Shown in pieces: positions 39,721 through 50,695 of a DNA stretch of 64,000 bases (its first letter is position 1; each line of letters starts with the position of its first letter). Below the pieces are notes generated by a model. It was not told the origin of the DNA. It worked only from the letters and a program-made list of their open reading frames with translations, and did not search any database. This DNA comes from Mycoplasma phocimorsus (lineage in GTDB: Bacteria; Bacillota_I; Bacilli_A; Mycoplasmatales; Metamycoplasmataceae), in contig NZ_JASEJT010000007.1 in the NCBI RefSeq assembly GCF_030077875.1, forward strand, positions 186,001-250,000, in the 5' to 3' direction. Position numbers and translations under genes: made by a program.

Positions 39721-40722
39721 ATGAATTATACAACAAAAAAGTATTGCCATTTAACAAAAGAAGAAAGATTTTTTATTCAAAATTCATTAAAGAATAATAT
39801 GAGCATGCGATCAATTGCTAGACAAATTGGAAAAAGCCTATCTACAATATCTAGAGAAATTAAAAGAAACTCGAATTATTTTGGTTGTTATCAGTTTGAG
39901 AAAGCAAATATGAAAGCCGTGAAACGGCACTCTCATAAGCACATTTTTCGCTATTCAGTCAATTTCGAATTTGAAGCCTTTAGTAAACTGTTCAAAAATA
40001 AATATGACAAAAAATATTTTGGAATTAAGGCAATTTACAATGAACTTAAAAAAGTTGACAATCTAAAAACGCCATCTTTAAGAACAATTTTCAATTGAAT
40101 TAAAACAAATGCTTGAGTTTTAACAAAAAAAGATAGATTAAGAAGCTATTACAAAAAAGGTGGAAAACGCCAAGCGTCTGTTATAAAAAGGCTAATTACA
40201 AGTGCTGATTACGTACTTCCTATTTGAACAAGACCTAAAAAAATAGATTTAAGAGAGGAATATGGTCACTGAGAGGCTGATTTAGTGCTAGGAAAAAGAG
40301 CTTCTGGCTACAGGAATGTATTAACACTAACCGAAAGAAAAACAAGAGTTGGGTTTGCCGCCTTTGTTAATTCAAAGTCACCACATGAAATCAATTCGAA
40401 ATTAAAAGAAATGATTAAACATTATAATCTTATTGTTAAATCAATAACAATCGATAATGGATTGGAATTTGAAAAAATAGGAATACTGGCAAAATGATTA
40501 GAAATAACAATTTATAGGGCTGAACCATACGCATCATTTCAACGTGGTTCAAATGAAAATTGAAATGGGCTAATTAGAAGAGAATTTAAAAAGGGATATA
40601 ATTTCAATCTAATTACTGAACTCGATTTATTAGAAGTTGTGAATAAAATTAATAATATGCCTCGAGAGATTTTCAACTGAAAATCATCTCAAGAGCTATT
40701 TTCTTTAGAAAATCGAAAATAA
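39721..40722 (+). CDS. IS30-family transposase
   Basis: 333 aa, intact with TGA as Trp. N-terminal helix-turn-helix region: KYCHLTKEERFFIQNSL..MSMRSIARQIGKSLSTISREIKRN. The DDE catalytic core is complete: HWEADLVLG (first Asp), SITIDNGLEF (second Asp) and SNENWNGLIRREFKKG (Glu), followed by NNMPREIFNWKSSQELF as in IS30 transposases. The start ATG 39721 has GGAGA eight bases upstream; the frame is open 30 bases further but without a ribosome site. A decayed relative is at 10368-11309. Confidence 0.93.
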
Positions 40723-40778
40723 GTTATTCAAATTTTTAAGAAAGTTTTCAAATATATTAAAAATCTTGATTTATGGTA

Positions 40779-40805
40779 GTCTCGATTTGTTTTGAGACAT
40801 TTTTT
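40779..40805 (+). terminator. Hairpin after the IS30 transposase
   Basis: GTCTC-GATTTGTTTT-GAGAC followed by ATTTTTT. Confidence 0.55.
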
Positions 40806-40898
40806 GTTATTCCTTATTCATGTTATAAGAAATTTTTTTGAAGTTACAAATTAAAAGATAAAATAAAAAAATATCAAACGCGTATGTGTTGCACTTGA

Positions 40899-41241
40899 TA
40901 TTTCTCTTTAGCAAGAAAAGATTTTATCTTTTCTTTTTTGTACTACCTTTATTTTGTTTGTATTTTATGTAAATTAAACTTAATATTTTTTTACTTTTTT
41001 AGCTTATTCTTTTTTTGTTTAATTTTTTTCTTTTTTGCAAAAAATTAATTTTTTTCATTATTTTGTTTGTTTTTTGTTTTTTTTAAATTTTTTAAAAATT
41101 TATGAGTTTTAACTGCTTTACCATAAATTAAAATAAATAAAAATTTTTTCCGATTTTGTTTCACTTTTTGCTTAAAAATATATGAAATTGGTTCAAATTG
41201 CTTATATAATATTATGTTAAAAGAAATTTAAGGGGTGAAAA
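40899..41241. other. T-rich intergenic region with lipoprotein promoter
   Basis: No gene. 40930-41100 is strongly T-skewed on the plus strand (runs such as TTTTTTTGTTTAATTTTTTTC). TATAAT at 41205-41210 is the likely -10 of the following lipoprotein gene. Confidence 0.5.
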
Positions 41242-42624
41242 ATGAAGTCTAAAGTAATAAAGTTGGTTGGGTTTGTTAGCTTAACAAGTATCGTTGGTTC
41301 AACAACTATAAGTTGTTCAACAAACAAAGTTAATGCAGATAATGCAAAATCCAAATATGAAACTTTAAAAGGTTTTGATAATTTTAAAACTAAACAAGTT
41401 GAACTTTCTAGTTCAATAAAAGATCATGTAGTGTTAGAAAATATTAGCACTACTGTCGAGTCAGCTTTGGCTTCGAATTCGATAGTTGGTGAAGTAGTTG
41501 AAACAATAAAAAATAATCCAATATCAACGGTAAAAAATGTGGCGTCTATTTTTAAAAACGCTAATTATGTAGATTACCAAAAAAATGCTAAAAGAAAATC
41601 CTGAATTAGAAAAGGATTAACAATTTTGGGTACACTGGTTTTAAATGGGGCTATTTCGCTGACAGTATATCTTGAACAATATTATGAACCTACAAAACAC
41701 AAAATTAAATCATATTTACTATCTCTTATATATGCAGCTATAGAAGGATTTGCATTTGAAGAAAATCCACATAATAGCAAAGAGTTTAGAGAGTTGATGC
41801 TTAATCTATTTAGATATAGTGATATTAAAAAGGAAAATTTATATACCTTTTTATTGAATAATATATTAAATAATTTTTTTAGTTTTAAGAATATTAAACA
41901 CATATTTAGTAGTGGTTTAAAAGATGCTATTCAAAATTCAGTAAAAAAAACATTTAATGGCGAAATATTTAAAGAAATGTTTGTTTCTGGCGCAGGAATT
42001 TTATCTTCTTTAGCAACAAATATGTTTGAAAATAAAGAACTTTTAGTTTCAATGCTAAACTACTTTTATACAAATAAAAATATTTTAGTAAACTGATCAT
42101 TTAAAAATGATGAATTCAAAAACTTTTTTAAAGAAGATGTAAAAATATTACAAAAAGAAAATACTGATGTAAATGAAAATAGCACAATAAATTTATTTTT
42201 AGATGAAATAAAAAAAGAAAATAATGAAAATAAGGACTTAGAAAGCTTAATGGAATTATTTCAAAAAACAAAAAATTTTTCTGAAACGTTTGAAATTAAA
42301 AAAATTTTTAATTTCAAAGAATCAGAAAATGTTAAAAGTGTATTAAAAGTTAGTAAAAATTATACAAGTATTTTCTTTGTGACCTTTATTTCTTCTTTAA
42401 TTGATTCAATTAAAAAAGGTTTAAAAAATATAAAAACAGAAGATATAGGAAACTTAAATGAAAAAGTTGAGTATTTTGTTTGTTTGATATTAAAGTTTGC
42501 TAATAATATATACAAAAAATCTTTTAGTTCTAAAAATAATGAAACTTTTACAAAAAAAGAATTTAAAGAGAAAATTGTTTCTTATGTTTTGGCAGGAATG
42601 CAAACTGAACACAAACAATCTTAA
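41242..42624 (+). CDS. Large surface lipoprotein
   Basis: 460 aa with TGA-Trp. MKSKVIKLVGFVSLTSIVGSTTISCS is a lipoprotein signal peptide with Cys near residue 25. A hydrophobic stretch follows a basic patch at about residue 125 (LTILGTLVLNGAISLTVYL) and could be a membrane segment. The rest is helical and Lys/Asn-rich with no motif I recognise. AAGGGG lies seven bases before the ATG. Single gene with its own terminator. Function unknown. Confidence 0.8.
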
Positions 42625-42648
42625 ATAATTTGTTAAAATTTTCAAATT

Positions 42649-42683
42649 AAAACTAACATCAATTAATTCGATGTTAGTTTTTT
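42649..42683. terminator. Terminator between lipoprotein gene and rbfA
   Basis: AAAACTAACATC-AATTAATTC-GATGTTAGTTTT with T run; 12-bp stem; usable from both sides. Confidence 0.85.
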
Positions 42684-42705
42684 TATTTATGGCTTATTAT
42701 ATTAA

Positions 42706-43047
42706 CTATTTATTTTCTTCTGAATTAATGTTTTTAATTATCATATCTATTTTAAGGCCTGCATCCATCACTTCATCTAATTTAAAGATAATATTAGGAA
42801 TTTTTCTTCATTTTAAATATAGCGCTAATTGTTTTTTAATGTAGTTTGTTGCTAAAACTAATTTTTCTAATCCCTTATTAGGTTTTTTAAAAAAACTAAC
42901 AAAAACTTTAGCAACTGATAAATCATTTGAAAGCCTAATATCAATTATAGAAGGAAATATTAGATCTTTATCATCTAATCCTTCTATAATAATTCCTAAA
43001 ACTTGTTTTAATTGCTCTTCTCTTCTTGCTGCTGGTATACTTCTCAT
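42706..43047 (-). CDS. rbfA: Ribosome-binding factor A
   Basis: 113 aa. Assists maturation of the 30S 5' end. The KH-like fold signatures are LSNDLSVAKVFVSFF and, after a TGA-Trp, KIPNIIFKLDEVMDAG, which is the conserved RbfA C-terminal motif. It starts one base after the ylxM stop, so it is the third gene of an ftsY-ylxM-rbfA unit. rbfA more often follows infB; here it is elsewhere. Confidence 0.9.
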
Positions 43048-43048
43048 A

Positions 43049-43267
43049 CTAACCTTTCATTTTTTTATCTATTTCTTCTAACTTATTCATAGAAGATTTA
43101 ACTGATTCATAGGCATTATTTCTTGTTGTATTAAGAATTTCTCCTATTTCTCCATAGCTCATATCTTCAATTAAATACATTTGAAATATTTCTTGCTGTT
43201 TAACAGTCAAAAAATGTCTATATTTATCTCATAACTCTAAAAATCTTGTTCTTTTTTCAATTTCCAT
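43049..43267 (-). CDS. ylxM: YlxM-type helix-turn-helix protein (UPF0122)
   Basis: 72 aa, short for the family (about 100-110). The sigma-region-4-like core is clear: LTVKQQEIFQMYLIEDMSYGEIGEILNTTRNNAYESVKSS. In other Firmicutes-type genomes YlxM is encoded with the SRP genes ffh/ftsY and is thought to modulate SRP function. Here its start overlaps the ftsY stop (TAATG) and rbfA follows after one base. One TGA-Trp (LELWDKY). Confidence 0.88.
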
Positions 43268-44397
43268 TATTGCTCCACTAAATCTTTTGTCATTCCATAA
43301 ATATAATTATCTAAATCGAATTCTTTTAAATCTTCAATACCTTCGCCAAGACCTACTAATTTAACATCAATATCAAATTCATCTTTTATTGATAAAGCAA
43401 TTCCACCTTTAGAAGTTCCATCCATTTTTGTTAAAATAATGCCTGTTAACTTAGTTATAATATTAAATTCTCTTGCTTGAGAAATTCCATTTTGTCCTGT
43501 AGTAGAATCAAGCACTAATAAACACTCATGTGGCATATTTTCATCTAAACGATGAAGAATTTTATAAATCTTTTGAAGTTCATTCATAAGATTTACTTTA
43601 TTTTGTAATCTGCCTGCTGTATCAATAATTAATAAATCAAAATTAGACTCTTTTGCTTTTTCAATTGCTTTAAAAACAACACTGGCTGGATCGGCGTTTT
43701 GTTTTTCAGATTTAACAATTTCACAACCGATTTTATTAGTTCAAACATTAAGTTGTTCAACAGCTCCTGCTCTAAAAGTATCTGCTGCTGCCACTAAAAC
43801 TTTTTTACCTTTTTTAACATATGAATTTGCTAATTTGGCAATAGATGTTGTTTTACCTGAACCATTAACACCAATAACTATAAAAACATTTAACCTTCCG
43901 TCTTTATAATTTAAAGTTGTATTTACGCTTGTTCTATTGGCATAAACCATAAACATTTTGTCTACTAAAATTTCAGCAATTTCTTTAGGATCATTTACTT
44001 GATTGAGTGCTGCTTCTTTTTTAATTTCATCAACAATAATCATTACTAAATTTGCGGAAATATCTGACATTATAAGAATTTCTTCAAGATCGTCATAAAA
44101 ATTATCATTAACAAATTTATACTTGCCTTGAAGTTCTATAATTTTTCTTGAAAATGAATCATTAATTTTAGAAAGACCTGCAATATATTTATCAGTATTA
44201 TGTTTTTTATAATAATTTTTTGCTACAGCTTCAAAACCTTCTTTTTCTGTTTTAATAATCTTTTTTTCTATTTTTTGTTGCTTTAATTCTTGTTGTTTTT
44301 TAAAGTGCTGTTCTTTATCTTTTCCTTCTTGTTTTATATCAACTTTTTGTTCATCTAAACTAAACACTTTGTTTTTTAATCATTTAAAAAATCCCAT
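43267..44397 (-). CDS. ftsY: Signal recognition particle receptor FtsY
   Basis: 376 aa. GTPase that docks SRP-ribosome complexes at the membrane. N-terminal [17 protein letters not shown] is the usual amphipathic start, followed by a charged Lys/Gln region. The NG domain: [15 protein letters not shown] (G1), [25 protein letters not shown] (G3), [10 protein letters not shown] (G4), and [13 protein letters not shown] at the end. ATG 44397 is chosen since it includes the conserved GFFKWLK start, reading through TGA. Divergent from tpiA with 51 bases between starts. Confidence 0.95.
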
Positions 44398-44448
44398 AGT
44401 TATTATATTATAGTAAAATATAAATATAAAATATAAAAGGAGTTAAAA

Positions 44449-45165
44449 ATGATTGTTATTGGTAATTGAAAAATGAACAAAACTTTTGCTGAAACAAAAG
44501 AATTTATTGAAGAATTTGCAAAACTATACAAAGAAAATAGTGCTAAAATTTGTGGCTGTACAAAATTTGCTATTGCTGCACCATTTACAAGTTTAAGCGC
44601 TTTTGTTGGGAAAGAAATTTCTGTTGCTGCACAAAACGTTTCATACCACAATCCTGGAGCACATACGGGGGAAATTAGTGCTAACATGTTGACTGACTTA
44701 GGGGTAAAATATGTAATTTTAGGTCACTCTGAAAGAAGACAAGATAACTTTGAAACAAATCAAGATGTTAATTTAAAAGCAAAAGTTGCTTTAGAAAACG
44801 GAATAACTCCTGTTATTTGTGTAGGTGAAACATTAGAACAATATGAAGCTGGAGAAACCAAAGAGGTTGTTTCTAAGCAATTAAAAGAATCTTTAAAAGA
44901 TTTAGACTTAACAAAAATTATTGTTGCTTATGAGCCAATTTGAGCTATAGGTACAGGTAAAGTTGCTACGGCTCAAATAGCTGATGACATTTGTAAACAT
45001 ATTAAAGATGAAACATCAAAAGATTTAATTGTTCAATATGGTGGTAGTGTAAAACCTGATAATATTTCAGAATTAAATGATATGGAGCATATTGACGGTT
45101 TTCTTGTTGGTGGTGCTTCACTTGACGCTAATGGATTTATTAAACTAATTGCATTAAATAAATAA
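44449..45165 (+). CDS. tpiA: Triosephosphate isomerase
   Basis: 238 aa, slightly short. Glycolytic interconversion of DHAP and G3P. Active-site residues are visible: Lys in IGNWKMNKT, His in ILGHSERR, Glu in AYEPIWAIGTGK (loop 6). [10 protein letters not shown] and GFLVGGASL are the phosphate-binding motifs. AAGGAG lies eight bases before the ATG. Single gene with a terminator shared with the convergent surface-protein gene. Confidence 0.96.
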
Positions 45166-45183
45166 TTTAATATTCAAAAATTA

Positions 45184-45211
45184 AAAAAGCCATTTTTAAA
45201 GTGGCTTTTAT
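45184..45211. terminator. Bidirectional terminator after tpiA
   Basis: AAAAAGCCA-TTTTTAAAG-TGGCTTTTA with A/T runs on both flanks. Confidence 0.8.
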
Positions 45212-45216
45212 TTTTA

Positions 45217-46836
45217 TTAAGCTGAGATTTTGGCTAATTTACGTAATATGCCAAGATTCTTTTTGCCTTGTTCAGTCAGTTTATTAGGATCTTTAGGTGA
45301 TATTTTATTAACATTATTTTTAAATACTATTTCAGAACCTGAATAATCATAATCTAATACTTCAAAGTTTGCTTCATTTAACTCATCAGCATTTATTTCA
45401 AAATTGCTACTGTTTCCACCATTTAATGTTAATTTAGTTAATCTAACTTTTTTGCCTCTGCTGTCAGTAAAATCAAATTTTAGCCCCTTTAATGATTTTA
45501 AATTAGTCTCAGAAAGATCTAGTTCTGTTGGGTAACCAACTTTTTTAGAACCTTTAAAAAAGTCTTCGTTTTTTCTGTCTTCGTAAACCATTTTTAGGCC
45601 TTTATTTATCTTATCTAAATTATTGTCATTCTCAGCATCTTCTTTATTAAAATATAATGAATTAAAAATAATTTTTTTGCCTCCGCTTGTATCTGTGCCT
45701 AATCCAATTTCATTAGCATAATTATTATTGTTTATATTAGAAATATTTTCTAAAAATAAAGGGTTAATTGATCAATTTTTTGAATCAACATCTGAATTAC
45801 TAAATAAATCTAGTTGTTTAATTTTTTTATTTTTTAAATGTTTTAACATATCAATTCTATTTTTTTTAAAAATTAAAGTTACTTGAGGGGCATTTTCCTG
45901 TATTGATCCAAAAATTAGATTTAAATTTCTTGTATCGTCTTCATACGCTCCAATATTAGTAAAACGATATTGAATAACTTTTTTATTATCATTTTCAAGT
46001 AATTCATTAACGCTTCTAAAAGTAGTAAGGCCAAATACATTATTTAAATCTGCATCAACTGAATATCCATTTTTAATATTTAGCTTATTATTGCCATTTT
46101 TATCTTCTAATTTAAATATCTTTATTCCATGATTTTTTGTGCTTACTCCATATTTAAAAAATTCAGTGCCCCTATCTTTTTTGTCATCTCCAAGTTTATT
46201 CTCCGATTTGTCTCATCCAATATAATTTCCTGTTCCATAATTCCCTCCTGCTGAATCAGCACTTTCTTCATATAGGCCACCGCTTATATTTTCATTTGAT
46301 GGGGCGGGGCTTGGAACGGGAGAAGGCTCAGGGGCAGGTGCTGGCGAAGGTATTAAAGGTACAGGTATAGGTATAGGCGCTGGTTTAGGGGTTGGCGGGG
46401 TTGGAATTGGCGCTGGTGTTGGTGAAGCTGGTTTAGGATTTGGTTTTGGTGTTGGTATTTCAGAAGGCTTTATTATAAGGTCAGGCACTTTTGTAATTCT
46501 TTGCAGTTTTTCTTTTTCTTTTTTAGGAATAAAAGGTGTTAATTTATTTTCAAGAATATTTATAGTTTTATTGCTATTAGGAATTTCTATAGGTAATGGT
46601 TCTTTTCGAGGTGGTAATTTAGGAATATTTTCTTTAAAATTTATGTCAGCAATATAGATTTTATTGCTATTTTGTTGTCTTGCGTTATTTTGTAATTTAT
46701 TTAAATCATTACTTTCAAATATATGAGTTTTGTTATCATTAAGAAAATGTTTATAAATAAAATAGCCGGTTGTTGTTGCAATTGGTAATACTGAAAATGA
46801 TGTTGTAAATAATATAATTCGATTTTTTCTTTTCAT
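45217..46836 (-). CDS. Putative immunoglobulin-blocking (MIB/protein M-like) surface protein
   Basis: 539 aa with TGA-Trp. An N-terminal membrane anchor (residues about 7-30) precedes a Pro-rich stalk (about 125-185, repeats of PTPAPIP/PKPAPIP). The C-terminal ~340 residues look leucine-rich-repeat-like: LDLSETNLKSLKGLKFDF, RLTKLTLNGGNSSNFEINADEL, VLDYDYSGSEIVFKN. KGLKMVYEDRKNEDFF recalls the mycoplasma Ig-binding family (MIB, protein M). The assignment rests on overall layout and these motifs, so it is tentative. No partner MIP protease gene is adjacent: tpiA is on one side and a DJ-1 gene on the other. It may be a shorter family member. Confidence 0.7.
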
Positions 46837-47059
46837 AAAATTTCTCTATTTCTTAAAAATTTAATATTTAAAATTATATTACATTTTTGTGCGAATTTAA
46901 TTTTATAAAATATTGTATAAAATGACTTTTTTATTAATACTAAGTTTACTGAAAAATTCATTGAAATTATATTTAATGACTATATAGAAAATAAAATTTT
47001 GCATATTTTTTAATTAAAATTAATAAAATAATTTTCATAACTTTGACATAAAAAAATAA

Positions 47060-47089
47060 TAAAACACTTGTTAGTTGCAAGTGTTTTTG
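47060..47089 (-). terminator. Terminator of the rarA-pheST-DJ-1 unit
   Basis: AAAACACTTG-TTAGTTG-CAAGTGTTTT, 10-bp stem, T-rich on the minus strand, just after the DJ-1 gene stop. Confidence 0.8.
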
Positions 47090-47099
47090 TACATATTTT

Positions 47100-47651
47100 T
47101 TATCCTTTAGGATTTAAAGCTGACTTAATTTGATTTTTTAATTCTTCTGAATATAATGTTTTAACCATGAGTAAGCCCAATTCATATGCTGCATATGGTG
47201 ACTTACCTGTAATTAAATTATTACAAATGCTTGTTTGTGATGTGTTTCTTTTGCCTGCTTGTAAATCTTTAATGGGATATGAGGAGTAAGAATAATTTTC
47301 AATAATTCCCTTTTCATAAAGAACATTTCCTGCATCACAAATAGCAAAAACAGGTTTATTATTATTTAAAAAATATCTTGCTATCTCTATAGCGGCATTA
47401 TCTTCTCTCATAGTAAGGCAATGTTGTCCGCCAGGAATAAATATTGCGTCATAATTCATTACATTTGGTCAGTAAGTAAGAGATTCAACAACAATAATTT
47501 TGTGTTGACCTTTTATTAAGGTTCCTTGTTTTTCATGCAACGGATTATAAAATTCTATTTCAATAGCTGGATCTGCTTTTCTTAAAATAGTTAGTGGGGT
47601 TGTTAACTCTATATCATTGTAATTATTATATGAAACAACTAATAATTTCAT
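47100..47651 (-). CDS. DJ-1/PfpI family protein
   Basis: 183 aa with one TGA-Trp. DJ-1/PfpI fold: MKLLVVSYNNYNDIELTTPLTILRKA at the N-terminus, YDAIFIPGGQHCLTM, then PVFAICDAGNVLYEKGI with the nucleophile-elbow Cys retained, and GKSPYAAYELGLLMVKTL at the end. Members act as glyoxalases/deglycases or stress chaperones; which applies is not visible. AGGAGG is placed across the end of pheT, so it is translated as the last gene of the pheS-pheT unit. Confidence 0.88.
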
Positions 47652-47660
47652 TGTTTCCTC

Positions 47661-49733
47661 CTATCTATTAATTGCTTTCGATAGCAATTCTATTTCTTCT
47701 TTTGTTGATGTAATTCTTATGGTTGTATTTGTATAATTATCTTTATTATATTTATCAATAATTTCAACTTTAGAGGCATCAATATTGTGCATTTTTAAAT
47801 GCTCAGAAATTGATTGATTTTCTTCTACTTTAAAAGTAATATCTAATGAAACTAAAGGGGTATTTTTATATTCATAATATGAATAAGTTTCATTATATTT
47901 TTGTTGAATAATTTCAACAAAAATAGAATTTGATAAGTCAAATTTAGGATTTAATTTTCCTATTCAACCAATAATATTACCATTTTTAATAATTTGTGCA
48001 GATATATTCTTGTGTAAATAATTTTTTTCAAATTTCCTTAATTCAAATGAACCTATAATATTACTTAAATTCGCTTTTATTTCATTAAAGCTTTTTGTAT
48101 TAGAACTAAACATGATAGATCTAATCCCATTATTAATCATTCCTTCTTCAAATAAATTTAAACGAGTAATTTTTCTTTTGTAATTATAATTAATTATCCT
48201 TAAAAAGGATGGAAGAAGGGAATTTCTAATAATAGAATTATTTTCTGAAACATATGTTTTTAATTTAATTTCATTTTCAAATGAAAATGGATTAAACATC
48301 ATTTCTTCTTTATTTACAAGAGTATAAGTCAAAATGCCTTGATAGCCCATTGAACTTAGCTTAATATCATTATTATTTCAGGGCGCTACATTTGAAACCA
48401 CTTTTAAATTATTATTTGTTTGAAAATGTGAATATCCATAAAATCTAAATACTTCTTCTATAAAATCTTCAGTAGTTTTTATATCATATCTATAAACAGG
48501 TAATTTTGTTTTTTGGGCTGTAAAATCAAAGCCAAGTTGATTTAATTTAGCTTGAATTTTTTTAAAATCTGTACTTTTAGACATTTCAAAGTTTGCATAT
48601 CTATCAAGCAATTCTTTAGAATATTCGACATATTCTCTTTCTGCATCATGTTTAAAAATAACTACATTTTTAAGTACTTTTTTAAAATCAAAACTAAATA
48701 AATTAATTAATCCTGCTGACACTTTTTTCATCGATAATATAGTGTTTCTGTTGCTTTTTTTATAAAATTTAAGGTTTTTTCTAACTGCTTTTATGTTAGG
48801 AATAATTATTGTAAAAACAGGATCTTTAATTTTTGTTGTATTTTCAATACCTAAAATAATATTATTGTTTTCTGAATTAAGAACAACTAATTCATTTTGT
48901 AATTCAATTTTAAATGTTTTATCATCATTAACAACATAAATAGGTAAACCATACATTAAACTTAAGTAGTTTGCATAGTTTGTAAATTTATCAGCTAATT
49001 TAACTTCGGATTTAACAAGTAATGCTTTTTCTTTAATAGTTAGTTCTGGAACTTCTTTTAATTTAAAACTAACCATGTCTTCAATAATATTCATTTCATC
49101 AATAAGTGAATATCCAAAAGTTTTATGATGGGTCGTATAATATATTTTTGATGGGTCAAAATTATTAACTTTTAAATCAAAATATGCTGCTAGTTCAAGT
49201 GACATTATTTTGTAAGAGTTGGCGTCGTTTCTATTTGAAAGAATAGAAACATCCACATAATAATCATTAAGATCTAGTTCATCAGAAACTTTTGATTCAA
49301 GTTTTGCTTCATAATTAAAAATTTTGCCTTTAACCTCTTCATTAAGATAATTAGGATCTCAACCTAGTTCTTCTAAAGAACAAAACATTCCTTGTGATTG
49401 TACACCTTTTAATGATGTATTTTTAATAATAATGTCGCCCGCAAAACCTTCTGATTGAATTGCTATATAAGTTTTTCCTTCTTTGACACTATTATCAGTA
49501 GTTTGAATTACTCTTTGACCATTATTAAATTTCACTTCACAAACATTAAGCCTTTCGCCATTAGGATTTTTTGAAACAGAAAGAACTTTACAAAATTTAA
49601 TATTTTTATGTTTTAGGGGTTGAATTAATTCTTCAACTTCAAAACCTATATCATTAATTGCATTAACAATTTCTTCATTGGTTAATGATTCATTTTTTAA
49701 TAACTCTTTTAATTTATTTATTGAAAACTTCAT
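47661..49733 (-). CDS. pheT: Phenylalanyl-tRNA synthetase beta subunit
   Basis: 690 aa, continuous with TGA as Trp. N-terminal MKFSINKLKELL and a tRNA-binding (OB) domain, KVLSVSKNPNGERLNVCEVKF...GMFCSLEELGW, followed by B3/B4, B5 (LPVYRYDIKTTEDFIEEVFRFYGYSHF) and the catalytic-like and anticodon-binding C-terminal domains. Mycoplasma PheRS is known to have degenerate editing sites. The B3/B4 region here (about residues 200-300) is hard to recognise, consistent with that. The gene starts eight bases after pheS. Confidence 0.93.
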
Positions 49734-49741
49734 GCTTCCCC

Positions 49742-50692
49742 CTATTTATTTTTAAATTGATTTAAAAACCTTAAATCATTAATGTAAAATTCTCTAATAT
49801 CTTTAATATTATATTTAATCATGGCAATTCTTTCAATACCTAATCCGGCAGCAAAACCATTCATATTGTTTGTATAACCAGCAGCTTTCATTACTTCAGG
49901 GTGAACCATACCAGCGCCTAAAATTTCTATTCAACAATTATTGTATCAAACATCAACTTCAACACTAGGTTCTGTAAAAGGGAAATAACTAGGTCTTAAT
50001 CTAATTTCAATATTTGTTTCTAAAACATATGTTAAAAGATCTTTTAATGTTTCAATTAATTGGGAAAAACTAATTTCTCCAACACCAACAAAATCAAGTT
50101 GAGTAAACTGGTGAGAATGTGTTGCGTCATCCTCATCATTACGATATACTTTTCCAATTGCATATGAATAAAATGATTTATTCTTATTAATTTCTAATTC
50201 TCTAGCGCTCATGCCAGTGTTATGAGTTCTTAATAATGTTTCTTCATCTATATATAATGAATCTTGCATGTCTCTAGCAGGATGATCTTTAGTAATATTT
50301 AGTCTTTCAAAATTATATAAATCAGATTCTATTTCGCTATATTTTGATTCGTAATAATTATGGTTTAAAAACCATGTCCTTAATCTGTTTTCTATTAATT
50401 TAAGTGGGTGAATTGATCCAATTAAATTAACTGGCTCAAACATATCGATTTTGTCATTTTCCATTAATTCATTGATTCTATTTTCTTCAACATTAATAGC
50501 TGCTTGTTGAAATAAATGTTCATAATAAGCATTTAATTCTGATAACTTTTTGCCAATTATTTTTCTTTCTTCTATTGAAACACTTTTAATACTATTTTTT
50601 AAATTGGCAATCTCTGATCCGGGTCCATACACTTTATTTTTAGCATTCTTAAGATCTTCTAATGTTTTAATATTCTCTAGTTTTATCTCCAT
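49742..50692 (-). CDS. pheS: Phenylalanyl-tRNA synthetase alpha subunit
   Basis: 316 aa, somewhat short. N-terminal coiled coil (residues 1-85), then class II catalytic domain: [69 protein letters not shown] (motif 2), and [18 protein letters not shown] (motif 3). [17 protein letters not shown] is the family signature. Three bases separate its start from the rarA stop. Forms a heterotetramer with PheT. Confidence 0.95.
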
Positions 50693-50695
50693 AAA

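Larger units (their letters stand above)
39613..40898 (+). mobile_element. IS30-family insertion sequence, apparently intact
   Basis: About 1.29 kb. The probable inverted repeats are TCAAGTGCAACAC at 39614-39626 and its complement GTGTTGCACTTGA at 40886-40898, 13 of 13 bases matching. The transposase lies between them. Each end is also part of a hairpin: 39610-39673 pairs AAGTTCAAGTG with CACTTGAACTT. I could not find a clear target duplication, so the exact ends are uncertain. Confidence 0.65.
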
